Positions 8,302 through 17,858 of a stretch of DNA of 64,000 nucleotides are shown here, piece after piece. Position numbers and translations under genes: made by a program. Source of the DNA: Solirubrobacter phytolaccae (GTDB taxonomy: Bacteria > Actinomycetota > Thermoleophilia > Solirubrobacterales > Solirubrobacteraceae); assembly GCF_027587195.1 (NCBI RefSeq), contig NZ_JAPDDP010000003.1:62001-126000 (forward strand). Direction: 5' to 3'. Each line of letters starts with the position of its first letter. Positions within the stretch are counted from its first letter, which is position 1. The notes beneath the pieces were generated by a model. The model did not search any database. It worked only from the letters and a program-made list of their open reading frames with translations, and was not told where the DNA came from.

Positions 8302-8877
8302 ATGCCCCAGATTGACGCGCCCACAGTCGTCGAGCACCGCGCGCAGCAGCGCGAGGCGCTGCTGGACGGCGCCGAGCAGATCCTCCTCGAGGAGGGTCAC
8401 AGCGCGCTCAACTTCGGGCATCTCGGCGAGCGCACCGGGCTCGCCCGCAACTCGATCTACCGCTACTTCAAGAACCGCGACGAGCTGATCGCGGCGCTGT
8501 GCGAGCGCGACATGCCTCGCTGGCTGGAGGAGCTGCGCACCGCCATGGACGCCGCCCCGGACCCGGACGCGCGCATCGCCGCCTACGTCTCGATCCAGCT
8601 CCGGCTCGTCGTCGCGGGCGCCCACCGGCTCGCCCAGCTGCTGGGCGACGCGCCGCTCGGCCCGGCCGTCCGCGCGCGCATCAACGCGCTCGCCTACCGT
8701 CCCGCCGCGCTGCTCGAGCCCGAGCTGCACGGTGACCCCGACGCCCGGCTCGCCGCCCAGCTCGTCCAGGGCGTTGTCAACGCGGGCGTCCGCCTGCTGC
8801 ACTCGGCGTCGATCGACGACGTCGAGCCGCTCACCGTCGCCCTCGCGCAGACGCTGGTCGCCTCCCGCCGCGCATGA
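8302..8877 (+). CDS. TetR-family transcriptional regulator
   Basis: DNA-binding repressor-type protein of 191 residues. The N-terminal helix-turn-helix is clear: LDGAEQILLEEGHSALNFGH then LGERTGLARNSIYRYFKNRD at residues about 35-55, the typical TetR recognition helix region. The C-terminal ligand-binding part is all helical and not family-diagnostic. It faces the propeller gene across 64 bp, and is followed by a membrane PH-like gene through a chain of ATGA overlaps, so these are its likeliest targets or partners. Ligand unknown. Confidence 0.88.
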   Translation: MPQIDAPTVVEHRAQQREALLDGAEQILLEEGHSALNFGHLGERTGLARNSIYRYFKNRDELIAALCERDMPRWLEELRTAMDAAPDPDARIAAYVSIQLRLVVAGAHRLAQLLGDAPLGPAVRARINALAYRPAALLEPELHGDPDARLAAQLVQGVVNAGVRLLHSASIDDVEPLTVALAQTLVASRRA

Positions 8878-8908
8878 AGCCCGCGCTCGAGATCCGCTAC
8901 CGCCGGGC

Positions 8909-9349
8909 ATGACCGGTGAGGCGCTGGTCGAGCAGACGACCTTCGAAGGCGAGGAGGCGACGCGGTATCCGCTCGCACGCGCCAAGCAGGGCGTGCTGGT
9001 GGCCGGCATGCTGGTTTTGACGGCCGCCGGGAACGTCATCGCGCTCTTGGGCGAGCCGCTGATCGGCGGGTCCATCGCCGTCGCCGGCGGCGCCATGGCC
9101 GTCGTCAACGGGGTCGCGCTGCTGCGCCCGCGCGGAATCGTGCTCACCCCGACCCGGCTCGTCGCGGTGCTCAACCGCCGGCACGAGCTGTCCTGGGATG
9201 AGGTCGAGGGGGTCGAGCTCGACTCGAGGCGCTCGCGCGTGATCGTGATTCGCACCGCGAGCCAGGCGATCAGGCTGCCTGCCGACGTGTTCACCTCGCG
9301 CCCCGAAGAGATCGTCGCCGCGATCGAGGATCGTGCTGGGCTTCGCTGA
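8909..9349 (+). CDS. Small membrane protein with PH-like C-terminal domain
   Basis: Protein of 146 residues with two hydrophobic segments (GVLVAGMLVLTAAGNVIALL and IGGSIAVAGGAMAVVNGVAL) followed by a PH-like strand pattern (GIVLTPTRLVAVLNRRHELS, VIVIRTASQAIRLPADVF). Function unknown; such proteins are often annotated as PH-domain membrane proteins. The ATG at 8909 overlaps the TGA of a 12-codon frame (8874-8912) that itself begins inside the TetR stop, so translation could pass from TetR to this gene by two successive ATGA couplings. Its 3' end overlaps the next gene by 17 bases. Confidence 0.65.
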   Translation: MTGEALVEQTTFEGEEATRYPLARAKQGVLVAGMLVLTAAGNVIALLGEPLIGGSIAVAGGAMAVVNGVALLRPRGIVLTPTRLVAVLNRRHELSWDEVEGVELDSRRSRVIVIRTASQAIRLPADVFTSRPEEIVAAIEDRAGLR

Positions 9350-10325
9350 CCTGCCCGCGCGGATCGACGCGCTCGCGGCGGAGCAGGATCAGCTCGGCGT
9401 CGTGCTGCTGGACGCGTTCGGGTGGGCGTTCGTGCAGCGCCACGCCGACCATCCGTTCCTGAAGGGCCTGGAGATCGAGCCGATGCGCTCGCAGTTCCCG
9501 TCGACGACGACCGCGCACCTGACGACGCTCTACAGCGGGTTGCCGGTGACCGAGCACGGGTTGTACGAGTGGCGGTGCTTCGAGCCGGTCGTCGGCGACG
9601 TGATCCGGCCGCTGCGGTTCGCGTACGCCGATCGCGACGAGCCGCTGACGATCGCGCCGGCCGAGCTGTTCCCGTGGCCGAGCCGCTGCGCGGGCGCCAC
9701 CGTCCTCCAGCCCGCACAGATCGCGGACACGCCGTACGGCTCGGCGGCGTTCGCGGGCGCGACGATCATCCCCTTCGAGACGATCGAGGAGGGCGCGGCG
9801 CGGCTGGGCGCGCTGCCCGGGCTCACCTTCCTCTACTGGGACGCGATCGACGCCACCGGCCACCGCGAGGGACCGTCGAGCCAGGCGTTCGTCGACGCCT
9901 CGCTGCGGGCGCTCGACGCGCTGGCGACCGTGAAGACCCCGCTGCTCGTGACCGCCGACCACGGCCAGCTCGACGTGCACACCACGGACCACCTGGACCT
10001 GTTCTGGCCGGAGGTCACGCGCCACCTGACGCGCCCGCCCGCCGGCTCCGCGCGCGACCTGTTCCTGCACGTCGACGACCCGGACACCGTCGTGCGTGAG
10101 CTGCAGGCCCGGCTCGAGCACCGCGCCGAGGTCCGCCTCGCGCACGAGCTGTTCGAGCAGCTCGGCCCGCGCCTGCGCGACCGCCTCGCCGACGTCTGCG
10201 TGCTGCCGGCGCCCGGCCGCATGGTCGGCCTGACGAGCGCGCCGAGCCCGGAACGCCGCTTCAAGGGCCACCACGGCGGCCTCACGCCCGAGGAGTCCGA
10301 GACCTGGATCGGCATCCAGGCATGA
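9333..10325 (+). CDS. Alkaline-phosphatase-superfamily phosphodiesterase/nucleotide pyrophosphatase
   Basis: Protein of 330 residues with the metal-site pattern of type I phosphodiesterases: LLDAFGW near residue 25, catalytic Thr in SQFPSTTTAHLTTLYSGLPV, FLYWDAIDATGHREG in the middle, LLVTADHGQLDV, and a C-terminal FKGHHGGLTPEE supplying the last His. These families hydrolyse nucleotide or phosphonate-type phosphodiesters using two zinc ions. No signal peptide, so probably cytoplasmic. The start is GTG 9333, overlapping the previous gene; the first residues fit the family. Substrate unknown. Confidence 0.8.
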   Translation: MLGFADLPARIDALAAEQDQLGVVLLDAFGWAFVQRHADHPFLKGLEIEPMRSQFPSTTTAHLTTLYSGLPVTEHGLYEWRCFEPVVGDVIRPLRFAYADRDEPLTIAPAELFPWPSRCAGATVLQPAQIADTPYGSAAFAGATIIPFETIEEGAARLGALPGLTFLYWDAIDATGHREGPSSQAFVDASLRALDALATVKTPLLVTADHGQLDVHTTDHLDLFWPEVTRHLTRPPAGSARDLFLHVDDPDTVVRELQARLEHRAEVRLAHELFEQLGPRLRDRLADVCVLPAPGRMVGLTSAPSPERRFKGHHGGLTPEESETWIGIQA

Positions 10326-10344
10326 AAGTGACGGGGCGGAGGAG

Positions 10345-10596
10345 GTGTTCCTCGTGCTCGCCGGCACGCTCACGCTCGGCATCGAGGGCGAAGAGCGGGC
10401 GCTGGAGCAGGGCGAGATCGTGCGCGTCGCGCCTGACGTACGGCGCCAGCTCGTCAACCGCGGCCCCGCCGACTGCCTGCTGCTCGCGCTCGGCGGCGCG
10501 GGCGAGCACATCGGCCGCGACGGCGAGGCCTACGAGGCGTGGGACGCCGAGACCGGCGCCCCACCCCAGCAGGTGCCGCTACCCGGCGATCTCTGA
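10345..10596 (+). CDS. Truncated cupin-domain protein, possibly a pseudogene
   Basis: An 83-residue frame with a good cupin second half ([19 protein letters not shown], then [20 protein letters not shown]). A normal small cupin has about 30 more residues before EEVF carrying the HxH metal ligands. The same frame continues upstream as [11 protein letters not shown] but without any start codon, while an ATG at 10322 overlapping the previous stop is in another frame. A one-base insertion in the G-run near 10333 would join ATG-AAA-GTG-ACG to GAEEVF. The gene may be a real short protein starting at GTG 10345, a frameshifted gene or a remnant. Its 3' end overlaps the convergent kbl by 18 bases. Confidence 0.45.
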   Translation: MFLVLAGTLTLGIEGEERALEQGEIVRVAPDVRRQLVNRGPADCLLLALGGAGEHIGRDGEAYEAWDAETGAPPQQVPLPGDL

Positions 10597-11757
10597 GCGG
10601 ACGTCGACGAACGCGTCGATCGCGCGGTCGATGTCCTCGAGCGAGTGCGCGGCCGACATCTGCGTGCGGATGCGGGCCTGCTCGCGCGGGACGACCGGGA
10701 ACGAGAACGCGATCACGTAGACGCCGCGCTCGAGCATCGCCTCGGCCGTGCGACCGGCCAGCACCGCGTCACCGAACATGACCGGCGCGATCGGGTGATC
10801 GCCTGGCAGCACGTCGAATCCGAGCTCGGTCATGCGCGAGCGGAAGCGCTGGGTGTTGGCGCGCAGCTTCTCGCGCAGCTCGCCGCCGCTCTCCAGCAGC
10901 TCGAGCGCCTTCAGCGAGGCGGCCACGATCGGCGGCGCGAGCGTGTTGGAGAACAGGTACGGGCGCGAGCGCTGGCGCAGGAGCGCGACGATCTCGGCCT
11001 TGCCGCTCGTGTAGCCGCCCGACGCGCCGCCGAGGGCCTTGCCGAGCGTGCCGGTGATGATGTCCACGCGGTCCATCACGCCCTTGAGCTCCGGCGTGCC
11101 GCGGCCGCCCTCGCCGACGAAGCCGACGGCGTGCGAGTCGTCGACCATGACCATCGCGTCGTACTTCTCCGCGAGGTCGCAGATCTCGTCGAGCTTGGCC
11201 ACGTAGCCGTCCATGGAGAAGACGCCGTCGGTCGCGATGAGCCGGCGCCGGGCACCGGACGCGGCCTTCAGGTGCGCCTCGAGCTCGTCCATGTCCGAGT
11301 TCGCGTAGCGGTAGCGCTGGGCCTTGCAGAGGCGGATGCCGTCGATGATCGACGCGTGGTTCAGCGCGTCGGAGATGACCGCGTCCTCAGGCCCGAGGAG
11401 CGTCTCGAAGAGCCCGCCGTTGGCGTCGAAGCAGGAGCCGTAGAGGATCGTGTCCTCCATGCCGAGGAACGACGAGATGCGCGCCTCGAGCTCCTTGTGG
11501 ATCTCCTGCGTGCCGCAGATGAAGCGCACGGACGCCATGCCGAAGCCCCAGCGGTCCAGGGCCTCCTGCGCGGCCTCGATCAGCGCGGGATGATCCGCGA
11601 GCCCGAGGTAGTTGTTCGCGCAGAGGTTCAGGACCTCACCGCCAGCGACCGTCACGTTGGCCTGCTGGGGCGAGCCGATCACACGCTCGGCCTTGAACAG
11701 GCCCGCGGCGCGGATCTCGTCGAGCTCACCGGCGAGCTGCTCACGAACCGAGTACAT
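10579..11757 (-). CDS. kbl: Glycine C-acetyltransferase (2-amino-3-ketobutyrate CoA ligase)
   Basis: Cytoplasmic PLP enzyme, 392 residues, full length for Kbl. It cleaves 2-amino-3-ketobutyrate with CoA to glycine and acetyl-CoA, the second step of threonine breakdown. Diagnostic segments: [32 protein letters not shown], the aspartate pair [11 protein letters not shown], and the PLP lysine in [15 protein letters not shown]. It lies three bases after the stop of tdh, so both form a two-gene operon. The AONS synthase family is similar, but the tdh partner decides the assignment. Confidence 0.95.
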   Translation of the reverse strand: MYSVREQLAGELDEIRAAGLFKAERVIGSPQQANVTVAGGEVLNLCANNYLGLADHPALIEAAQEALDRWGFGMASVRFICGTQEIHKELEARISSFLGMEDTILYGSCFDANGGLFETLLGPEDAVISDALNHASIIDGIRLCKAQRYRYANSDMDELEAHLKAASGARRRLIATDGVFSMDGYVAKLDEICDLAEKYDAMVMVDDSHAVGFVGEGGRGTPELKGVMDRVDIITGTLGKALGGASGGYTSGKAEIVALLRQRSRPYLFSNTLAPPIVAASLKALELLESGGELREKLRANTQRFRSRMTELGFDVLPGDHPIAPVMFGDAVLAGRTAEAMLERGVYVIAFSFPVVPREQARIRTQMSAAHSLEDIDRAIDAFVDVRSEIAG

Positions 11758-11760
11758 GCC

Positions 11761-12789
11761 CTAGTCCCTCCAGTGCAGGATGACCTTGCCCGCCTCGCCG
11801 CTCGCCGCCGTGGCGAAGGCTTCCTCGTGGTCGGCGGCGGAGAAGTGGTGCGTGATCACGGGCGAGATGTCCAGCCCGCTCTGGACCATGACGGTCATCG
11901 CGTACCACGTCTCGTACATCTCGCGGCCGTAGATGCCCTTGATCGTGAGCATGTTGAACACGACCTGGTTCCAGTCGATCGCGAACTCCTCGGGCGGGAT
12001 GCCCAGGAGCGCGATCTTCCCGCCGTGCGACATGTTGGCGATCATGTCGCGCAGCGCGCTGGCGTTGCCCGACATCTCCAGGCCGACGTCGAAGCCCTCG
12101 TCCATGCCCAGCTCGTGCTGGACGTCGGCGAGCTTCTCGGTGCGCACGTCGACGGCGCGCGTGACGCCCATCTTGCGCGCGAGCTCGAGCCGGCTCGGGT
12201 TGACGTCGGTGATGACGACGTGGCGCGCGCCGGCGTGGCGGACGACCGCCGCGGCCATCGCGCCGATCGGGCCCGCGCCGGTGATCAGCACGTCCTCGCC
12301 GAGCACCGGGAACGCCAGCGCCGTGTGGACGGCGTTGCCGAACGGGTCGAAGATCGACGCCACGTCGCGGTCGATGTTCGCGCCGTGATGCCAGACGTTG
12401 GTCATCGGCAGCGCGATGTACTCGGCGAACGCGCCGGTCCGCGAGACGCCGATGCCCTCGGTGTGCGCGCACAGATGGCGCCGGCCCGCCATGCAGTTGC
12501 GGCAGCGGCCGCAGACGAGGTGGCCCTCGCCGCTGACGTGGTCGCCGGGCTTGAAGCCGGTGACGTTGTCGCCGACGGCGACGACGTCCCCCGCGAACTC
12601 GTGCCCGATCACGAGCCCGACCGGGACGGTCTTCTGGGCCCAGGCGTCCCAGTTGGAGATGTGCAGGTCAGTGCCGCAGATCCCCGTGCGGTCGACGCGG
12701 ATGAGCACGTCGTTGATCCCGATCTCAGGCTCGGGTACGTCCTGGAGCCACAGACCGGGCTCAGCGTGTGCCTTGACAAGTGCGCGCAT
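11761..12789 (-). CDS. tdh: L-threonine 3-dehydrogenase
   Basis: Zinc-dependent medium-chain dehydrogenase, 342 residues, oxidising L-threonine to 2-amino-3-ketobutyrate with NAD. Visible features are the catalytic-zinc cysteine in [26 protein letters not shown], the structural-zinc four-cysteine loop [15 protein letters not shown], and the nucleotide-binding [10 protein letters not shown]. The match to Tdh is close through the C-terminus ([11 protein letters not shown]). It is the first gene of the tdh-kbl operon, divergent from an amidase gene 35 bp away. Confidence 0.95.
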   Translation of the reverse strand: MRALVKAHAEPGLWLQDVPEPEIGINDVLIRVDRTGICGTDLHISNWDAWAQKTVPVGLVIGHEFAGDVVAVGDNVTGFKPGDHVSGEGHLVCGRCRNCMAGRRHLCAHTEGIGVSRTGAFAEYIALPMTNVWHHGANIDRDVASIFDPFGNAVHTALAFPVLGEDVLITGAGPIGAMAAAVVRHAGARHVVITDVNPSRLELARKMGVTRAVDVRTEKLADVQHELGMDEGFDVGLEMSGNASALRDMIANMSHGGKIALLGIPPEEFAIDWNQVVFNMLTIKGIYGREMYETWYAMTVMVQSGLDISPVITHHFSAADHEEAFATAASGEAGKVILHWRD

Positions 12790-12824
12790 AAAGCGGCGAC
12801 GACACTAGTAGGTAGGGTGCCCGG

Positions 12825-14252
12825 ATGGTGGACACCGCGTTCGCTTCCGCCGTGGAGATCTCTGCGCTCGTCCGGAGCGGGGAGGCCAGCGCGCGGGAGG
12901 TCACCGAGGCGGCGCTGCGCCGGATCGAGGCGCTGAACCCGGCGATCAACGCGTTCACGGCCGTCGAGGCCGAGCGGGCGCTCGCCGCGGCGGACCGGGT
13001 CGAGCCCGGCGACGGGCAGCCGTTCGCGGGCGTGCCGATCGCCATCAAGGGCAACGTGCCGGTCGAGGGCTATCCGCTCAGCAGCGGCTCGAAGTTCCTC
13101 GACGGCTTCCGGCCCGATCACTCGGCCTTCCTGGTCCAGCGCCTCCAGGAAGCGGGCTTCGTGGTCGTGGGCATCACGAACCTGCCGGAGTTCGCGATCC
13201 TGCCGACCACCGAGCCGCGCTTCGACGGTCCCACGCGCAACCCGTGGAACCTGGAGCGCACGCCGGGCGGCTCCAGCGGCGGGTCGGCGGCGGCGGTCGC
13301 GGCGGGGCTGGTGCCGATCGCGCACGGCAACGACGGTGGGGGCTCGATCCGGATCCCCGCGGCCTGCTGCGGGCTGGTGGGGCTGAAGCCGAGCCGCGGC
13401 CGCGTGTCGGTCGGCCCGGACATGGGCGAGTCCTTCCTGGCCTGCAACGGCGTGCTCACGCGCACGGTCGCGGACACCGCGCACGCGCTGGACGTGATCG
13501 GCGGCTACGAGGTCGGCGACGCCAACTGGGCGCCGAAGCCGCCCGAGCCGTACGCGACGGCGATGCGGCGGGACCCGGGGAAGCTGCGGATCGCCGTCAC
13601 GGCCGCGAACCCGCTCGGCGTGGAGCCGCCCGCGGACGCGCTCGCCGGCGTGCGCACGGCGGCGGAGATCCTCCAGGGCGTCGGCCACGAGGTCGAGGAG
13701 GTCACGCCGCCCTTCCCGCCCGCCGAGGTACTGGACGCGTTCATCAACGTCTTCGGCCCGGCGATCGCGCTCGGGATCGAGTCGGCGGTGCGGATCAACG
13801 GCCGCGAGCCGGGAGAGGACGAGATCGAGCCGCTCTCCCGCGCGATCCTCGACCGCGCCCGCACGACCCCCGCCGTCGCCTACCTGAGCACGCTCGCCCA
13901 GCTGCAGGGGCTCGCGCGGCGGCTCGTGGCCTTCTTCGCCGACTACGACGTCCTGCTCACGCCCGCGCTGGGCGAGCGGCCGCTGAAGATCGGCGAGTGC
14001 CACGGCTGCGGCGAGGAGCCGATGCGCGACCTCTCGCGCTCCGGCGTCTTCACGCCCTACACGTCGCTGTTCAACGTGACCGGGCAGCCCGCGATCGCGG
14101 TGCCGATCGGGCTCGGCGCCGACGGCCTGCCGACCGGCGTGCAACTCATCGGCCGGCCGCTGGCCGAGGATCGGCTCCTGCAGCTGGCACGGCAACTCGA
14201 GTACGCGAATCCCTGGGCGCACCTAAGACCGCCGACATCGGGCGCGGGGTGA
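12825..14252 (+). CDS. Amidase-signature-family amidase
   Basis: Protein of 475 residues with the Ser-cisSer-Lys amidase signature: catalytic Lys in VPIAIKGNVPVEG, the GGSSGGSAAAVAAGLVP motif, and the nucleophile region GNDGGGSIRIPAACCGLVGL. It hydrolyses an amide bond, but the substrate cannot be read from sequence. It is unlikely to be GatA because no gatB or gatC neighbours exist here. No signal peptide. The last 107 bases overlap the 3' part of the convergent next gene, although the amidase fold appears complete to about NPWAHLRPP. Confidence 0.88.
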   Translation: MVDTAFASAVEISALVRSGEASAREVTEAALRRIEALNPAINAFTAVEAERALAAADRVEPGDGQPFAGVPIAIKGNVPVEGYPLSSGSKFLDGFRPDHSAFLVQRLQEAGFVVVGITNLPEFAILPTTEPRFDGPTRNPWNLERTPGGSSGGSAAAVAAGLVPIAHGNDGGGSIRIPAACCGLVGLKPSRGRVSVGPDMGESFLACNGVLTRTVADTAHALDVIGGYEVGDANWAPKPPEPYATAMRRDPGKLRIAVTAANPLGVEPPADALAGVRTAAEILQGVGHEVEEVTPPFPPAEVLDAFINVFGPAIALGIESAVRINGREPGEDEIEPLSRAILDRARTTPAVAYLSTLAQLQGLARRLVAFFADYDVLLTPALGERPLKIGECHGCGEEPMRDLSRSGVFTPYTSLFNVTGQPAIAVPIGLGADGLPTGVQLIGRPLAEDRLLQLARQLEYANPWAHLRPPTSGAG

Positions 14253-15087
14253 CGCCGAGCGCGCGGGCGTCCTCGGTCCCGCGCGTGGAGAGCATCTCGA
14301 TCGCGAGCAGCTGCGCCTCGTCCCACGTGATCAAGGACGTGGGCCCGGCGAGCGTCTCCTCGGCCCGCAGCGCGGCCCGCAGGCCCGCCAGCGGCAGCGG
14401 GAGCGGGCGGCGTCGCCTTCCGGCCGCGGCCAGCACGAGCCGGACGACCTCACGCTGCGTGAGGGTCTCCGGGCCGGCGAGCTCGAACCGGCGGTGCCCG
14501 TCGGCGCCGTTCAGCGTGGCGAGCACCGCGTCGGCCATGTCCTCGGCCCAGATCGGCTGCGTGCGCGCGATCCCGCGACCGACCAGCGGCACCACGGGCA
14601 GGTAGCCGAGCCGCTCGATCCACAGCAGGTGGCGGTCGCCGGGAGCGTAGATGAGCGAGTGGGCGAGCGTCGTGGTCGGGATCTCGGCCTCCTCCACCAC
14701 CGCGCCGGCGAGCGCCTTCGCCCGCTGCATGCGCATCGGGTGGTGGGGCGTCGCGCCGAGCGGCGTGATCCACACGAAGTGCTCCACGCCCACCCGCTCC
14801 GCGGCCTGCAGCAGCCGGAAGGTGGCGAGGCCGTTGAGCTCCTCGACGGACGCGCGAGCCTGGTCGCGCGCACCGCCCGCGAGGTGGATCACGGTGTCCA
14901 CACCACGCAACGCGTTGCGCCACGAAGACGGATCGGCCAGATCTCCGATCGCCAATTGCACCCTTACGCGCTCGGGTCCCAGACGGCGCGGATCCCGCAC
15001 CAGACAGCGCACGGGGACGCCTCGCGCGACCAGACGTCGCACGACGGCGTGACCCAGCAGGCCAGTGGCACCGGTCAGAAGCAGCAA
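14146..15087 (-). CDS. NAD(P)-binding NmrA/atypical SDR-like protein
   Basis: Protein of 313 residues opening with a Rossmann motif [20 protein letters not shown] and the SDR-like [11 protein letters not shown] and [14 protein letters not shown] segments. Such proteins bind NAD(P)H and act as reductases, isomerases or redox sensors; no catalytic YxxxK is evident, which favours the NmrA-like/ubiquinone-assembly type. The start is TTG 15087, as no ATG or GTG fits. The conserved fold ends near [11 protein letters not shown] and the remaining ~26 residues lie wholly inside the overlap with the amidase gene, suggesting a run-on C-terminus. Confidence 0.75.
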   Translation of the reverse strand: MLLLTGATGLLGHAVVRRLVARGVPVRCLVRDPRRLGPERVRVQLAIGDLADPSSWRNALRGVDTVIHLAGGARDQARASVEELNGLATFRLLQAAERVGVEHFVWITPLGATPHHPMRMQRAKALAGAVVEEAEIPTTTLAHSLIYAPGDRHLLWIERLGYLPVVPLVGRGIARTQPIWAEDMADAVLATLNGADGHRRFELAGPETLTQREVVRLVLAAAGRRRRPLPLPLAGLRAALRAEETLAGPTSLITWDEAQLLAIEMLSTRGTEDARALGVTPRPMSAVLGAPRDSRTRVAVPAAGADPRPAAGR

Positions 15088-15119
15088 GTCGATCTTCAGC
15101 CTATGCGACCATTGACGCC

Positions 15120-15383
15120 ATGGCCTACGTGATCGCCGAGCCCTGCATTGGAACCAAGGACAACTCCTGCGTCGAGGTCTGCCCCGTCGACTGCATCCAC
15201 CCGACGCCCGACGAGCCGGACTACGACAAGGTCGAAATGCTCTTCATCGACCCGGACGAGTGCATCGATTGCGACGCCTGCGTCGAAGCCTGCCCCGTAG
15301 ACGCGTGCTTCGCTGAAGATCAGCTGCCGGAGGAGTGGGCTCCCTTCGCTGAGCGCAACGCTGCGTACTTTGCCGGTCGCTAG
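15120..15383 (+). CDS. fdxA: Seven-iron ferredoxin (FdxA type)
   Basis: Small electron carrier of 87 residues. The N-terminal [18 protein letters not shown] supplies the 3Fe-4S ligands plus one ligand for the second cluster, and [12 protein letters not shown] supplies the rest of the 4Fe-4S cluster. The HPTPDEP and [16 protein letters not shown] segments match actinobacterial FdxA proteins. Its redox partner is not visible here. The gene overlaps the TTG start of tyrS by 14 bases, so the two are probably co-transcribed. Confidence 0.93.
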   Translation: MAYVIAEPCIGTKDNSCVEVCPVDCIHPTPDEPDYDKVEMLFIDPDECIDCDACVEACPVDACFAEDQLPEEWAPFAERNAAYFAGR

Positions 15384-16623
15384 CACCCAGAGCGTCCTCG
15401 ACGAGCTTCACGCCCGCGGTCTCTTCGACGAGTGCACCGACGAGGAGGCGCTGCGCGCCCGCCTCGCCGAGGGCCCGCTGAAGCTGTACTGCGGGTTCGA
15501 TCCGACGGCGTCCAGCCTGCACGTCGGCCACCTGCAGGGCCTGGCCGTGCTGCGCCTGTTCGCGCGCTTCGGCCACCGGCCGATCGCGCTCGTCGGTGGC
15601 TTCACCGGCATGGTCGGGGACCCGTCGGGCAAGAGCGCCGAGCGCAACCTGCTCGGCGAGGAGGAGCTGGACCGCAACCGGGCCGGGCTCTACGAGCAGA
15701 TGTCACGCCTGCTCGAGGGCTCGGAGCCGATCATGGCCGACAACCGCGACTGGTGGCTGCGGATCTCCGCGCTGGAGCTGCTGCGCGAGATCGGCAAGCT
15801 GGTCTCGGTCAACGACATGCTCAACCGCACTTCGGTGCGCACGCGGCTGGCGTCGGACGCCGGGCTCTCCTACACCGAGTTCAGCTACCAGATCCTCCAG
15901 GCCTACGACTTCGTGCACCTGCGCAAGGCGGAGGAGTGCGAGCTCCAGGTCGGCGGCTCGGACCAGTACGGGAACATCACGGCCGGCACGGACATGATCC
16001 GGCGCCGCGGCCTCGGTCGCGCGTTCGGGCTTGTCTGGCCGCTGATGACCAAGGCCGACGGCACCAAGTTCGGCAAGACCGAGGGCGGGAGCGTCTGGCT
16101 CGACCCCGAGCGCACCTCGCCCTACGCGTTCCACCAGTTCTGGCTCAACAGCGCCGATGACGACGTCCGCTCGCTGCTGCTGAAGTTCACGCAGCTGAGC
16201 GCCGAGGACGTCGACGCGCTGATGGCCGAGCACGAGGAGAACCGTGGCCGGCGCTTGCCGCAGGCGCGGCTCGCCGACGAGCTGACGTCCTGGGTGCACG
16301 GCGAGGAGGCCACGGAGGCCGCCAACCGCGCCCGCGCGGCGCTGTTCAGTGGCACGCTGGAGGAACGCGACCTCGACGTGCTGGACGGCGAGATCCCGAC
16401 GTTCCGGTTCACCCGCACCGAGCTGGCCGAGAAGAACACCGCGGGCCTGCTGCAGGCCACCGGCCTCGTCTCGAGCTACTCCGAGGGCCGCCGCACGGTC
16501 GAGTCGGGCGGCGCCTACGTGAACGGTGAGCGCGCCGAGGCCGAGCTGGACGCGGCAGACGCGACGTTCCTGCTGCTGCGCCGCGGTCGGCGCAACCACG
16601 CGCTGGTGCGGATCGAGGACTAG
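15370..16623 (+). CDS. tyrS: Tyrosyl-tRNA synthetase
   Basis: Class I aminoacyl-tRNA synthetase of 417 residues that charges tRNA-Tyr. The HIGH-box equivalent is [10 protein letters not shown] and the KMSKS equivalent is TKFGKTEGG, the form used by the TyrRS subgroup with a C-terminal S4 domain. Tyrosine-site residues occur in [14 protein letters not shown] and [12 protein letters not shown]. The last 60 residues ([20 protein letters not shown]) are the S4-like RNA-binding domain. The start codon is TTG 15370 inside the end of the ferredoxin gene. A strong hairpin follows the stop. Confidence 0.96.
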   Translation: MPVASTQSVLDELHARGLFDECTDEEALRARLAEGPLKLYCGFDPTASSLHVGHLQGLAVLRLFARFGHRPIALVGGFTGMVGDPSGKSAERNLLGEEELDRNRAGLYEQMSRLLEGSEPIMADNRDWWLRISALELLREIGKLVSVNDMLNRTSVRTRLASDAGLSYTEFSYQILQAYDFVHLRKAEECELQVGGSDQYGNITAGTDMIRRRGLGRAFGLVWPLMTKADGTKFGKTEGGSVWLDPERTSPYAFHQFWLNSADDDVRSLLLKFTQLSAEDVDALMAEHEENRGRRLPQARLADELTSWVHGEEATEAANRARAALFSGTLEERDLDVLDGEIPTFRFTRTELAEKNTAGLLQATGLVSSYSEGRRTVESGGAYVNGERAEAELDAADATFLLLRRGRRNHALVRIED

Positions 16624-16625
16624 CC

Positions 16626-16651
16626 GAGGCGGCGGCCCCCGCCGCCGCCTC
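16626..16651. terminator. Bidirectional terminator-like hairpin between tyrS and mrp
   Basis: Perfect 11-bp stem GAGGCGGCGGC / GCCGCCGCCTC with a CCCC loop, three bases after the tyrS stop and 12 bases from the stop of the convergent mrp. A short T-containing stretch (GAAGCTTCTTGCT) follows on the plus strand. Position between convergent genes strongly supports termination for both. Confidence 0.78.
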
Positions 16652-16662
16652 GAAGCTTCTTG

Positions 16663-17835
16663 CTAGCCGGCCATGGGGAGGGACATCCCCACGGGCTGCG
16701 GCGGGCCGGCCTGGACGACCTGGAGGGCCGGAGCCGGGGTGGAGTCCAGCACGGGCAGGGCGATCGGCTTCGCGGGCGCGAGCGCGATGAGGCCGCGTGC
16801 GGCGTGGAAGATCGCCTGCGCGGCGGCGTCGTCGGGATCGACGGCCACCAGCGGGATGCCGGCGTCCGCGTGGGCGCGCAGCGGCATCGTCAGCGGCACC
16901 TGGCCGAGCAGCGGCACGTCGAGCTCGTCGGCCAGGTTCTGGCCGCCGCCCTCGCCGAAGATCGGGAAGCGCTCGCCGGACGGCGTCGTGAAGCCGGACA
17001 TGTTCTCGATCACGGAGCTGATCGTCAGGTCGACCTTGTCGGCCATCTGCGCGGCGCGGCGCGCGACCTTCTGGGCGGCGTCCTGGGGCGTCGTGACGAT
17101 CATGAACGTGGCCTGCGGGAGCAGCTGGGAGAGCGTCATCGAGACGTCGCCGGTGCCCGGCGGCAGGTCGATCAGCAGGTAGTCCAGCTCGCCCCAGGCG
17201 ACGTCGTCGAGGAACTGCGTGAGCGCCTTGTGCAGCATCGGGCCACGCCACACGACCGCCTCGTCCTCCTTGAGGAAGAAGCCGATCGAGATGACCTTCA
17301 GGCCGTGCGCCTCCAGCGGGAGGATCTTGCGCTCGGGAGAGACCTTGGGACGCTGGCCGCCGAGGCCGAGCATGCGCGGGATCGAGTAGCCCCACACGTC
17401 CGCGTCCAGCACGCCGACCGTCTTGCCCTCGGCCAGCAGCGCGGCGGCGAGGTTGACCGTCAGCGTGGACTTGCCGACGCCGCCCTTGCCCGAGCCGATG
17501 CAGACGACGTTCGCGACCTGCGCGAGTGCGCCCTCGGGCAGCCCCGCGGCACGACCGAGCTTCTTCTGCAGGCCCTGCTTCTCGACGTCGGACAGCACGT
17601 CGAAGCCGACGCTGACGGCGGTGACGCCTTCGACGGACTTGACCGCGGCGGCGACGCCGGTCTGGAAATGGCCTTTGATCGGGCAGCCGGGGGTCGTCAG
17701 CGAGACCGTGACGTTCACGGCACCGGACTCCGCGATGTCAATCGAGCGGACCATCCCGAGCGTGACGATGTCTTTGTGGAGCTCGGGATCGATGACGACC
17801 TTAAGCGCCTCGAGGATCTGGTCTCTCGTGGGCAT
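16663..17835 (-). CDS. mrp: Mrp/NBP35-family P-loop ATPase, Fe-S cluster carrier
   Basis: Protein of 390 residues. Residues about 1-95 are a DUF59/MIP18 domain (PTRDQILEALKVVIDPELHK), then a deviant Walker A GSGKGGVGKSTLTVNLAA and typical Mrp segments VLDADVWGYSIPRMLGL, LLIDLPPGTGDVSMTLSQL and VIENMSGF. These proteins carry or insert Fe-S clusters. The CxxC usually found after VIENMS is absent here (GFTTPSGERFP), a variant seen in part of the family. The C-terminal 40 residues are a Pro/Ala-rich tail. Monocistronic, ending at the hairpin shared with tyrS. Confidence 0.9.
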   Translation of the reverse strand: MPTRDQILEALKVVIDPELHKDIVTLGMVRSIDIAESGAVNVTVSLTTPGCPIKGHFQTGVAAAVKSVEGVTAVSVGFDVLSDVEKQGLQKKLGRAAGLPEGALAQVANVVCIGSGKGGVGKSTLTVNLAAALLAEGKTVGVLDADVWGYSIPRMLGLGGQRPKVSPERKILPLEAHGLKVISIGFFLKEDEAVVWRGPMLHKALTQFLDDVAWGELDYLLIDLPPGTGDVSMTLSQLLPQATFMIVTTPQDAAQKVARRAAQMADKVDLTISSVIENMSGFTTPSGERFPIFGEGGGQNLADELDVPLLGQVPLTMPLRAHADAGIPLVAVDPDDAAAQAIFHAARGLIALAPAKPIALPVLDSTPAPALQVVQAGPPQPVGMSLPMAG

Positions 17836-17858
17836 GCCGCCTATTTTGGCAGGGTGCG

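Noticed and set aside
10645-12936. A 763-codon open frame opposite kbl and tdh
   Set aside because: It is the antisense shadow of two well-recognised genes in very GC-rich DNA; its product is low-complexity Arg/Asp/Val-rich. Similar long shadows opposite 35236-37701, 49909-52368 and 52469-54004 were dropped for the same reason.
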